Below, piece by piece: positions 1-6,474 of a stretch of DNA of 19,879 nt. A program made the position numbers and the translations under genes. The DNA is from JAGOSA01 sp043718505. GTDB lineage: Bacteria; Patescibacteriota; Minisyncoccia; Phycocordibacterales; UBA9973. The DNA is taken from contig JAYSVN010000020.1 of the NCBI GenBank assembly GCA_043718505.1, positions 1-19,879 on the forward strand, read 5' to 3'. The notes under the pieces are model-generated. The model was not told the origin of the DNA, searched no databases, and saw only the letters and a list, made by a program, of their open reading frames with translations. Within the stretch, counting starts at the first letter, position 1. The number at the start of each line of letters is the position of its first letter.

Positions 1-1064
1 TCCCAAAATTTTAAATTAACAATTTCGTTGGCTACAAGAATAATTTCAGTTTTGAGCGCAACAACTTCTTCGTCCGTAATTTCAAAAACTTCCTTGTGAT
101 ATTTACTACGATCATCCGGTTCAACAAAATCAATTGTGCCCGTCTGCATATTGTATTTACCCTCGGCGAATTCATTAAGAAGTAACTTATAGAAAGTCAG
201 CTGACGATAGTAATTACCATCAGAACTTTTGGTCAAACCCATAATGTCGTTTCGGGTTTTTGGTTTTGAAGTTTTGTAATCAACGACATTAACAATATCG
301 CCGTCGATAAATTCGATTTTGTCGAGCACGCCGGTCAGTTGGATTCGCTGGTCGTTTTCCCCTTCTATTGTCACGCCGTTTACACGAAATTCCGGCAAAA
401 CATTTATGTTCCAATCAGCACTGTATGTATCGTACCAACCAGCAAGAGCATTGCGCCCGCGCATAAGTAATTCAGCTCGATCACGTTCACTTATACTTTG
501 CCTGTTCAAATGTCCTTCAAAACTTTCTAAAAGAAAGCCTTGTCTTTTCTCATCATGTTTTAAAGCGGCAAAAAGATCCTGTAATGCATTGTGAACAGCT
601 ATGCCGTACATTTGATGCAAAGACTGGGCAGCCGGAATACGAATGAGATTTTGGTAAAAATATTTCCACGGACAATCGAGATAGTTGTTCAGTGCCGTCG
701 GTGAAAAACCCTGACGACTGAAAAGATCGCTAATAAATTCCTGATCGTGGAGAGAGTGCGATTTTTCGGCGATAGCTTCGCCGCCTATCGCTTTCTCATT
801 CGTGGATAGTGGCGCGAACTGAAAAGCTCGGTCATTTTCCCAGGCAATATCAAATTCTTCACCTGACAGCTTTTTTGCCAACTCACCGTGCAATTCACTT
901 ATAAAAGCCGACGGTAAATTTTCACGCTGGTCGTCGCTTTGGCGGGAATACGTAATAGTGACAGATTCTTTGGCGCGTGTGAGCGCTACGTAGAATAAGC
1001 GGCGCTCGTCATCATCACCCGCAGTGATTTCTCTCTTTTCTTTTTTCTCTAATTTTTTAGTCAT
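1..1064 (-). CDS. C-terminal piece of a split UvrD-like helicase with PD-(D/E)XK nuclease domain (partial)
   Basis: Open from an ATG at 1064-1062 to the window edge with no stop (about 354 codons, 3' end missing). Near the start it carries helicase motif VI, DDDERRLFYVALTRAKE (residues about 17-33), which holds the arginine finger of superfamily 1A helicases. Around residue 120 there is a segment SPTALNNYLDCPWKYFYQNL, typical of the start of AddB/Cas4-like nuclease domains. At about 243-262 lies GVLDKIEF followed by VVDYKT, which fits the D and D-x-K core of a PD-(D/E)XK nuclease. It lacks motifs I to V, which are in the ORF at 1428-3386. Both pieces lie in the same reading frame but are separated by stops and a 118-aa ORF. 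Its ATG overlaps the stop region of that ORF (ATGACTAA), so translation may be coupled. Likely role: DNA unwinding and end processing in repair, if the halves reassemble. Confidence 0.85.
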   Translation of the reverse strand, partial: MTKKLEKKEKREITAGDDDERRLFYVALTRAKESVTITYSRQSDDQRENLPSAFISELHGELAKKLSGEEFDIAWENDRAFQFAPLSTNEKAIGGEAIAEKSHSLHDQEFISDLFSRQGFSPTALNNYLDCPWKYFYQNLIRIPAAQSLHQMYGIAVHNALQDLFAALKHDEKRQGFLLESFEGHLNRQSISERDRAELLMRGRNALAGWYDTYSADWNINVLPEFRVNGVTIEGENDQRIQLTGVLDKIEFIDGDIVNVVDYKTSKPKTRNDIMGLTKSSDGNYYRQLTFYKLLLNEFAEGKYNMQTGTIDFVEPDDRSKYHKEVFEITDEEVVALKTEIILVANEIVNLKFW

Positions 1065-1413
1065 TTATTTCTTCAAAAATAGCATTAAGATTCAGTGCAA
1101 CAGTCCAGTCATATTTTTTCGTAAGCTCAAGATATATTTTTGCCGCCTGAAGTGCTTCCTGAATATCGGGCTCACCTGTATTTTCGGTTTGTAACCGTTT
1201 AATAAGACGTTCAAGTTCAATTTCTGACTTTCCTTCGGCAAGAGAGAAAAAATTATGAAAATACAAAATGAGAACATTTTTTGGTATTTTAGCTAAGCTA
1301 TCAAGATACGGTATATCTTCGGATTTAAATTCTTCTCTGAATTTGAGAAATTCAGTAATTTTTGGATGAGTATTCTCATGATTTGATTGTTGTGAAGATT
1401 CGTGGTTTTTCAT
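1057..1413 (-). CDS. 118-aa protein of unknown function inserted inside the helicase gene
   Basis: The ORF starts at ATG 1413-1411 and ends at TAA 1059-1057. I do not recognise the family. The product is soluble, without signal peptide or membrane segment. It has a polar Asn/His/Ser-rich N-terminus (about residues 1-18) followed by what looks like an all-helical body rich in Glu, Lys and Leu, for example EIELERLIKRLQTENTG. It occupies exactly the linker between helicase motif V (upstream ORF) and motif VI (downstream ORF). Fourteen nucleotides separate it from the stop of the upstream piece, and the start of the downstream piece overlaps its end. A TATAAT sequence at 1436-1431, inside the last codons of the upstream piece, could serve as its -10 box. 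It may be a small mobile or domesticated insertion, or a real third gene of a split helicase operon. That it is expressed is plausible but not shown. Confidence 0.6.
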   Translation of the reverse strand: MKNHESSQQSNHENTHPKITEFLKFREEFKSEDIPYLDSLAKIPKNVLILYFHNFFSLAEGKSEIELERLIKRLQTENTGEPDIQEALQAAKIYLELTKKYDWTVALNLNAIFEEIND

Positions 1414-1427
1414 ATCGTTTTATTCAA

Positions 1428-3386
1428 TTAATTATACACTTCCTCAATCAAGGGCAAACGATCCCGATCAATCTTCCCTCCAAAATTCCCATGCACGGCG
1501 CGGATAATATAGACGTGGGAAAATTCCTGGCCTTTTGATTTGTGCACCGTCATGAGACGAACACGGCCTTTGATTGGATTTTGGTTTTTGCGCTTCAAAA
1601 ATAAATTATGTTTTTTGATTGTATCAAGGTAGATGAAAAAATCACGAATAGTAGCATCAGGTTTTCGTCCGGCAAGCTCACGCACTTCATTAAAGAGTGC
1701 ACTGATAGCTTCAAAACGATCAGAAGCTTTCCCCTGCCCTTCGCCAGAACTGAGCATGTCTTCGAGTAGTCCGGAGTCGAGGACAATGTGTTCGAAAAAT
1801 GTTTGCAGGTCAGTTTTACGACTTTCCTTTACCCATTTTTTCATACGCTCCGCCAGGCTGGCCAAAGCCTCCGGATCTTTTAATGCAATTTCGCCCATGA
1901 GTTTTGGCGAAGTGACAATATCATATATTGAATATTTTCTTCGGTCTCCTGCATTACGTAGGACTTTGTACATATCGAGCGGATCAAGATCAAAGAGTGA
2001 CAGGTGGAGAATTTCTGTCATATACAAATCATTACCATATTCTGCTATCGCTCGCATGATAATGAGTAATTTTTTGACATCGCTCTGCGAGAAAAGTTCC
2101 TGGTCTGATTCAATCGTATAAGGAATACCAAGTCGCTCCAGGTCGCGAGCAATAGGAAATGCATCTTTATTATTACGATATAGAATGGCAATTTCCTCAG
2201 CGGAAATTCCGGATTTTATTTTCGCTAAAACATCATGTGCAATAAAATACCTTTCACTGGCTTCACTTTCCAGTTCAACAATATGTATAGGCTTTTCAGT
2301 ATGCGAGACATTTTTTCGCAAAGCTTCACGGCCAGGTAAAAGTGATTCGGCATTTTTTAAAATACTTTCAGTCGAGCGGTAATTTTCTGTCAGTGTAATC
2401 AAAAGTGCATTTGGATAACGATTTTTGAAATAGTAAAAATTATCGAGTGAGGCACCTTGAAATCGGAAAATGGCCTGCTTTTCATCACCGACCACAAAAA
2501 GATTTGGGCTTTCATGATAACTCATGAGAAGTTCGATAATTTTGTTTTGAGCATTGTTAGTGTCCTGGTGTTCATCGACCAAAATATACTGATATTCTTC
2601 CTGAAGCATCAGCAGAAGGTCAGATTTTTTCGCGCTTGTTGAATTTTTGAGTGTTTCCAGAACTTCCAGAATCATGTCGCTAAAATCATACTGCTTATTT
2701 TCAGTCAAAGCCGCTTGATACAGAACGTAGGCCTGCGCTAATTCCTGATTTTTCAAAATCTTGCGTTCAAGTTTTTGATACTCACCTTTCATTTTTCCTT
2801 TGTGAGCACCTTTATCATGATACAAATCGTTAATTTTTTCAAAATCTTTTTTGGCATCAGAAACAAGCTTGGTAAAATGTTCCGGCGTGACGCCTTCTCT
2901 TTTTAATTCACTAATTGAACTCACAATATCTCGTACATATAAAAACCGATCACCAAATGGTCGCAGTAAAACAAAATCGCTGACATCAATAATCTGTTCA
3001 ACAATCGAAACCTGTTCAACTTCAGTAATCGGTTTCGAGCCGATAATTCTCGGAAAATCTTCCGGATATTTGCGAATGATATCGTTGCAAAAACCGTGGA
3101 AGGTATTGATGGTCACACGGTATGCCGGATTACCGATAAGCTCGGCCAGACGCCGACGCATGTTGGCAGCGGCCGCTTCGGTAAAAGTCAGGGCCAAAAT
3201 ATTCTCGGGTTCAGTGTCGGTTTTAGCCAGGATATTCGCTATGCGAAGGGTCAAAATCTGGGTCTTTCCTGTGCCTGGCCCGGCAACTACCATGACAGGG
3301 CCTTCTATAGCGTCTACGGCCTTTTTTTGGGCAGTATTGAGTGCTTTATAGGCATGTATGAAGGCCTGATTGGTATCGCGATTCAT
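1428..3386 (-). CDS. N-terminal piece of a split UvrD/Rep-type superfamily 1 helicase
   Basis: 652 aa from the chosen ATG (MNRDTNQAF). It has the Q motif LNTAQKKAV (16-24), Walker A AGPGTGKT (35-42), motif Ia LALTFTEAAAANM (about 64-76), motif II ILVDEHQD (about residue 270), motif III VVGDEKQAIFRFQG (about 295-308), motif IV TENYRS, and motif V MTVHKSKGQEF (about 612-623). It stops at TAA 1430-1428 soon after DRLPLIEEVYN, where homologues continue into motif VI. Motif VI and the nuclease domain lie in the next ORFs (1-1064). The ATG at 3386 was chosen because a perfect TATAAT lies 6 nt upstream, consistent with a leaderless mRNA. An in-frame ATG at 3404 and a longer reading to 3548 exist, but the latter shows no helicase-like sequence. 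Role: 3'-5' DNA translocase of repair or recombination. Without motif VI this piece alone should be inactive as an ATPase motor. Confidence 0.88.
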   Translation of the reverse strand: MNRDTNQAFIHAYKALNTAQKKAVDAIEGPVMVVAGPGTGKTQILTLRIANILAKTDTEPENILALTFTEAAAANMRRRLAELIGNPAYRVTINTFHGFCNDIIRKYPEDFPRIIGSKPITEVEQVSIVEQIIDVSDFVLLRPFGDRFLYVRDIVSSISELKREGVTPEHFTKLVSDAKKDFEKINDLYHDKGAHKGKMKGEYQKLERKILKNQELAQAYVLYQAALTENKQYDFSDMILEVLETLKNSTSAKKSDLLLMLQEEYQYILVDEHQDTNNAQNKIIELLMSYHESPNLFVVGDEKQAIFRFQGASLDNFYYFKNRYPNALLITLTENYRSTESILKNAESLLPGREALRKNVSHTEKPIHIVELESEASERYFIAHDVLAKIKSGISAEEIAILYRNNKDAFPIARDLERLGIPYTIESDQELFSQSDVKKLLIIMRAIAEYGNDLYMTEILHLSLFDLDPLDMYKVLRNAGDRRKYSIYDIVTSPKLMGEIALKDPEALASLAERMKKWVKESRKTDLQTFFEHIVLDSGLLEDMLSSGEGQGKASDRFEAISALFNEVRELAGRKPDATIRDFFIYLDTIKKHNLFLKRKNQNPIKGRVRLMTVHKSKGQEFSHVYIIRAVHGNFGGKIDRDRLPLIEEVYN

Positions 3387-3392
3387 AGGGCT

Positions 3393-3398
3393 ATTATA
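3393..3398 (-). promoter_or_regulatory. -10 box of the helicase gene
   Basis: A perfect TATAAT on the minus strand ends 6 nt before the ATG at 3386. With the usual discriminator length, transcription would begin at or next to the A of the start codon, giving a leaderless mRNA. No convincing -35 box is seen. Confidence 0.55.
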
Positions 3399-3429
3399 GG
3401 GCATTTCCTTATTTCGCCATACGTTTTCA

Positions 3430-3456
3430 TTGCCCAACATACTGCATGTTGGGCAA
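3430..3456. repeat. Perfect 11-bp inverted repeat between divergent promoters
   Basis: Arms TTGCCCAACAT (3430-3440) and ATGTTGGGCAA (3446-3456) surround a 5-nt centre ACTGC. The repeat lies between the helicase -10 box (3398) and the -35 box of the plus-strand gene (3464). Neither side has a run of T typical of a terminator at this distance. It is a candidate operator for either divergent gene, or a leftover terminator hairpin. Confidence 0.55.
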
Positions 3457-3463
3457 TTATTAT

Positions 3464-3491
3464 TTGACAAAAAACACCCAGTAGATATAAT
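3464..3491 (+). promoter_or_regulatory. Sigma70-type promoter of the 129-aa gene
   Basis: TTGACA (3464-3469), 16-nt spacer, TATAAT (3486-3491). Both boxes match the consensus perfectly. Expected transcription start is near 3498, leaving a leader of about 20 nt before the ATG at 3519. Confidence 0.75.
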
Positions 3492-3518
3492 GCGATTTGA
3501 ACTTTTAAAAATAGAAAA

Positions 3519-3908
3519 ATGCATACAAAAAGTAGCGGCACCAGCCACATCATGGAATTAGCCAAAAATTCCGAAACTTTTTTTAAGGAAATACTGCCCC
3601 ACTTACAAGTGGAAAGTGTTCCGAAATTTCTGATAGAAGAATGCAAAAAACTTCCGCACGGCAAAGCATTGAATTCTGTTAAAGAACTTATTGCACCTGT
3701 AGTTAACGGGAAAATATCGCATGACCATGCAGCTAAAGTTCTTTTATCAAGGGAAATGATATTCAAGAACAACATGTTCCCGGACACAAATGCTCGTGAA
3801 GCGCAGGCGAAAAGATACCAGAATTTTTATGACAAAGCAGCTGCTATTGTCAAAAAACACGGAGACAAGATCCTTGTCATCAAAAAAGAAGAACTCGAAG
3901 AAGCCTGA
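3519..3908 (+). CDS. Hypothetical 129-aa cytoplasmic protein
   Basis: I do not recognise this family. The product is soluble, probably all-helical, Lys/Glu/Ala-rich, with no signal peptide or membrane segment. Its C-terminus is highly charged (VIKKEELEEA). The case for a real gene is strong from context: a near-consensus promoter (3464-3491) lies just upstream and an intrinsic terminator (3935-3960) just downstream, so it forms a single-gene transcription unit on the opposite strand from its neighbours. No Shine-Dalgarno precedes the ATG at 3519. An alternative start is the internal ATG at 3552 (MELAKNSETF). It is divergent from the helicase gene and may share the inverted repeat at 3430-3456 as a regulatory site. 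Confidence 0.75.
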   Translation: MHTKSSGTSHIMELAKNSETFFKEILPHLQVESVPKFLIEECKKLPHGKALNSVKELIAPVVNGKISHDHAAKVLLSREMIFKNNMFPDTNAREAQAKRYQNFYDKAAAIVKKHGDKILVIKKEELEEA

Positions 3909-3934
3909 TTACCGCAAATGTTTTCAATTAAAAA

Positions 3935-3960
3935 CCCCGACATTGATCGGGGCTTTTTTA
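3935..3960. terminator. Intrinsic terminator, probably bidirectional
   Basis: Stem CCCCGA (3935-3940) / TCGGGG (3947-3952) with a 6-nt loop, followed on the plus strand by CTTTTTTA. On the minus strand the stem is followed by GGGGTTTTTAA. It lies between the convergent genes 3519-3908 and 3981-5207 and can stop both. Confidence 0.85.
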
Positions 3961-3980
3961 TTATAGTTTTTCCTAATGAT

Positions 3981-5207
3981 TTATTCGGTCTCAGTCGTCG
4001 CTTTCATTTTAGAATCGGCTGATGTCTCAGTTTCTGGTTTTGTATCTTTTGATGTATCGGCTGATGTCTCAGTTTCAGCATCTACTTTTACTTCTGCCTC
4101 AGCCTGAAGACCATCGAAGGCTCGCTGTGTACTATAAACTGCGATGGCCTGGTCTGTTGTTGAAAGCGTTTCGCCTTTTGAAAAAGTAACCTTTTCGAGC
4201 ACAGCTTCAGAAGTAAGTTTTCCGCCCTTTGCATGAGTCATAAATGTATACCAAGGATATTTAACGGTTGCAGATTGATCAGCATTAACGGCAACTTTGA
4301 CATTCATCCACATTGGAATAAAACCGAGAAGTCTACCGCGTTGCTTGTAAACAGTTTCAGTTTGGTTTTCATCAGTTGTCACACTTTTGATGTTACTGTC
4401 ATTAGCAACAGTGAGTTTGAGGAAGGTCTGAAGGCCTGGCTTGTTGCGCACAGAAGCAGCAACCGGCATACCCTGCTTTGCATCTTCTTCGGTAACATCA
4501 TCCTGAGTGACAGTGATTGTCGCATCCTGGGCAACAGTTGTATCAGTTGAGGCACCAACAGCTGTTTTGACAATTGCGCTATCGGTTAAACATTCAGCAG
4601 CTTTATTGAGGAAGTTACGAATTTTATTGGCGCGCGCAGGATCAGCGTCACCATTTCTGTATTCAGCCATGAGATCAAGGTACGAGCCACGAATAGCAGC
4701 CTTGTTAGTAGAATCAACACTACTGTCAGTCCAAACTGAAGTACTCAATTTTTTGTAAGCAGCAAGGAGAGATTCATACATAGCCTTGTCTTCTTCACTG
4801 GCTGTTGCGGAAGCATCGAGCTTGAGATTTCTTTCATAACTGTCGCTTTTCCAGGCAAGACTGGCTCGCTCATCGGCAGAAAGTGAATTGACAGAAGTTT
4901 TGATCGTGTCACAGATATTGCTATCGTCCCCGCTTTCGACTTTCATTATGACAGAATCAACTGCCGCACGAAGACCTGAGCTAGTGCCGGGAACAACATC
5001 GACGCGGGCAGATGTCGTGACAGCTGCATTTGTCGTATTGTCATCGTTAGTTATTTTGGTGTCAGTCTTGATAGTTGTATCGACTTTTGGGTCTATAAGT
5101 GTAAATGGCGGAACTTGGGCAAAAGCCAGCTTGGTAACACTAGTAAGGAGTGCCAAAGCACCAAAAACGAATAATATACTTTTAATTATGGTGGTATCTT
5201 TTTTCAT
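3981..5207 (-). CDS. Secreted Thr/Asp-rich hypothetical protein, 408 aa
   Basis: An N-terminal signal peptide is evident: a Lys/Asp start, a hydrophobic core ILFVFGALALL and a likely cleavage after AFA (about residue 30). The mature part begins QVPPFTLIDPK and is followed by a low-complexity Thr/Asp/Asn-rich segment (about 38-70), then a helical region and a region with beta character. The C-terminus (about 370-408) is an acidic Thr/Ser/Glu repeat built from units such as ETETSADTSKDTKP. No catalytic motif or known domain is recognised, and no sorting signal of the LPXTG type is seen. A likely promoter is TTGCGC - 16 nt - TAAAAT, about 9 nt before the ATG. Best guess is a lineage-specific exported or surface-associated protein. 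The function is unknown. Confidence 0.8.
   Translation of the reverse strand: MKKDTTIIKSILFVFGALALLTSVTKLAFAQVPPFTLIDPKVDTTIKTDTKITNDDNTTNAAVTTSARVDVVPGTSSGLRAAVDSVIMKVESGDDSNICDTIKTSVNSLSADERASLAWKSDSYERNLKLDASATASEEDKAMYESLLAAYKKLSTSVWTDSSVDSTNKAAIRGSYLDLMAEYRNGDADPARANKIRNFLNKAAECLTDSAIVKTAVGASTDTTVAQDATITVTQDDVTEEDAKQGMPVAASVRNKPGLQTFLKLTVANDSNIKSVTTDENQTETVYKQRGRLLGFIPMWMNVKVAVNADQSATVKYPWYTFMTHAKGGKLTSEAVLEKVTFSKGETLSTTDQAIAVYSTQRAFDGLQAEAEVKVDAETETSADTSKDTKPETETSADSKMKATTETE
4014..4076. repeat. 21-bp direct repeat in the tail of the secreted protein gene
   Basis: The 21-bp segment at 4014-4034 recurs exactly at 4056-4076, a period of 42 bp (14 codons). It encodes the ETETSAD units of the acidic C-terminal tail. 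Such in-frame repeats can change copy number by slippage. Confidence 0.8.
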
Positions 5208-5242
5208 ATATCCGTCATTTTACTCCAAACAGTAATAAGCGC

Positions 5243-5288
5243 AATAGCCTGCCCAGTAGTCTAATTTGCAGATTTTTGACAGGCTATT
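5243..5288. repeat. 9-bp inverted repeat with 28-nt spacing plus a short direct repeat
   Basis: Arms AATAGCCTG (5243-5251) and CAGGCTATT (5280-5288). The right arm overlaps two copies of ATTTTTGACA (from 5272 and from 5286, the second lacking only continuity in phase). It lies between the DUF1761 gene stop (5331) and the secreted protein start (5207). It could be a terminator of the DUF1761 transcript or an operator of the secreted protein gene. No function is certain. Confidence 0.35.
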
Positions 5289-5330
5289 TTTGACATATAT
5301 GAAGAAATAATGCTCAATATTTAGTACGAT

Positions 5331-5783
5331 TTATTGCCAGGCGCCGAGGATAGCACCGAAAATTGCAAAGAGAACAAGGTTGTACCCCGCAGAAATGAGA
5401 AACATTGACCATGAAAGTTTCTTTGACTTACCACTCCACATAGCTGCTCCGGCTACCGTCGGCATAATAAAGCCAAGCCAGACCCAGAGAGCATTTTGAA
5501 TGCCAACAGAGACCGCGCTCATACCTGTCGTTGTTGATTGAACCATAGATGTGTAGTGAGCCAGAATGTATACCGTGAGAATGGACAGTACGAATTGCAG
5601 GAAGTAGAGACCACCCATACTTTTTTGAGCAGCCTTCACCTGCTCTTTGCTCATGTTCGGATCAACACCCATAATTTTCATCCAGGTTTTGCCGAACATC
5701 GGTCCATACCAAACACTACCGACTATCATCGAGACTACTGCCGCTACTATTACCGCCCACCAATTAATCATGACTGTTTCCAT
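5331..5783 (-). CDS. DUF1761-family membrane protein
   Basis: About 150 aa with four predicted membrane segments. The start INWWAVIVAAVVSMIVGSVW followed by YGPMFGKTWMKIMG matches the hallmark N-terminus of the DUF1761 family (helix, W-Y-x-P, F-G-K-x-W). After a cytosolic-like loop rich in Lys and Gln (MSKEQVKAAQK) come a helix FLQFVLSILTVYILAHY, then VGIQNALWVWLGFIMPTVAG and a last helix near the C-terminus. The family is small, found in diverse bacteria, and has no established biochemical role. The ATG at 5783 is preferred; the longer reading would begin with TTG at 5801, and the next ATG is at 5771. The gene stands alone between the secreted protein gene and the metallothionein-like gene, all on the same strand. 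Confidence 0.82.
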   Translation of the reverse strand: METVMINWWAVIVAAVVSMIVGSVWYGPMFGKTWMKIMGVDPNMSKEQVKAAQKSMGGLYFLQFVLSILTVYILAHYTSMVQSTTTGMSAVSVGIQNALWVWLGFIMPTVAGAAMWSGKSKKLSWSMFLISAGYNLVLFAIFGAILGAWQ

Positions 5784-5853
5784 ATACAATAAAAACTGCA
5801 ACTAATTAATAAATGACCTTTTAATAATTTCTTAATGATTATTTTATTGTTAA

Positions 5854-6012
5854 TTAAGCTGTGTGTGCTTCAGCAGGCTTTTCGATTTTTACTTTGCAAG
5901 TACCGCAATCACATGCCATGTTGGTGCAGTTTTCGCAAACACAAGCGCCGTCTTTGCAGCCGCAATTACACTCTTCCTTTGAAGCATTATTTTGAGTTGT
6001 GTCTGTATCCAT
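5854..6012 (-). CDS. 52-aa nine-cysteine metallothionein-like protein
   Basis: A short ORF from ATG 6012-6010 to TAA 5856-5854. After an Asn/Thr-rich start (MDTDTTQNNASKEE) it contains nine cysteines in 25 residues, arranged CNCGC, then CVCENC, then CDCGTC, that is three triplets of spacing CxCxC, CxCxxC and CxCxxC. It ends with a basic then Ala-rich tail. No aromatic residue occurs. High cysteine content in closely spaced CxC and CxxC pairs without aromatics is the signature of metallothioneins and small zinc-binding proteins, so binding of Zn or Cu(I) is likely. It does not clearly match the SmtA-type bacterial fold, which also uses histidines in a fixed place. A promoter TTGAAG - 18 nt - TATACA (6017-6046) abuts the start. 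The next gene upstream is msrB, which also deals with redox damage; a joint role is inference. Confidence 0.72.
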   Translation of the reverse strand: MDTDTTQNNASKEECNCGCKDGACVCENCTNMACDCGTCKVKIEKPAEAHTA

Positions 6013-6016
6013 ATAT

Positions 6017-6046
6017 TGTATAGCGCTAATTAATAACTTGCTTCAA
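6017..6046 (-). promoter_or_regulatory. Promoter of the metallothionein-like gene
   Basis: Minus-strand TTGAAG (6046-6041), 18-nt spacer, TATACA (6022-6017), only 4 nt before the ATG. The -35 box overlaps the last codons of msrB. The mRNA would have essentially no leader. Confidence 0.5.
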
Positions 6047-6432
6047 ATTATACTATCTTTTTTCTTAAATGAAAGCGAGGCCGAGTTTGTGCAAAAGCGC
6101 TTGCCTGTTGTACCTGACGGACCATCATCAAAAACATGACCCAGGTGTGAGCTACAGTTGGCACAAATTACTTCGACTCGTGACATGCCATGTTCTATAT
6201 CTTCTCTATATTTTACTGATCCGGGAATTGCATCATCGAAACTCGGCCAGCCGGTGCCGGAATTATACTTGCGTGAAGAATCAAAAAGTTCTGCGCCACA
6301 AACTTTGCACATATATAAACCTTCATCTTTATTGTCCCAATAGATATTATGGAATGGCCGCTCAGTCCCCTTTTCCTGCGTGACGTGATATTCCTCATCG
6401 CTTAATTTTTTCTTAAGCTCATCTTTATCCAT
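6043..6432 (-). CDS. msrB: Peptide-methionine (R)-S-oxide reductase MsrB
   Basis: 129 aa, a complete single-domain MsrB that reduces methionine-R-sulfoxide in proteins with a thiol donor, in the cytoplasm. It shows the zinc-binding pairs CKVC (Cys42, Cys45) and CANC (Cys90, Cys93), the conserved GTGWPSF (59-65), HLGHVFDDGP (96-105), and the catalytic segment RFCTNSASL with Cys114. There is no cysteine at the usual resolving position near GTGWPSF, so recycling probably uses thioredoxin directly or another thiol. No MsrA domain is fused. The start ATG at 6432 lies 6 nt after a -10-like TAGTAT. It is followed by the metallothionein-like gene on the same strand. Confidence 0.95.
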   Translation of the reverse strand: MDKDELKKKLSDEEYHVTQEKGTERPFHNIYWDNKDEGLYMCKVCGAELFDSSRKYNSGTGWPSFDDAIPGSVKYREDIEHGMSRVEVICANCSSHLGHVFDDGPSGTTGKRFCTNSASLSFKKKDSII

Positions 6433-6438
6433 GTTTCT

Positions 6439-6444
6439 ATACTA
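6439..6444 (-). promoter_or_regulatory. Candidate -10 box of msrB
   Basis: Minus-strand TAGTAT ends exactly 6 nt before the msrB ATG, the same spacing as at five other genes here. The match to TATAAT is only 4 of 6, so this depends on the shared spacing. Confidence 0.35.
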
Positions 6445-6474
6445 CCATGAGTACTATTGCCGCACTTTATCGTC

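Noticed and set aside
1633..2121. Long plus-strand open frames inside the helicase region (also 2851-3351 and 3096-3467)
   Set aside because: They lie antisense to clear helicase motifs, have Ser/Arg-rich mirror composition and no family features.
3387..3548. N-terminal extension of the helicase from ATG 3548
   Set aside because: The extra residues show no helicase homology and overlap the divergent promoter and inverted repeat.
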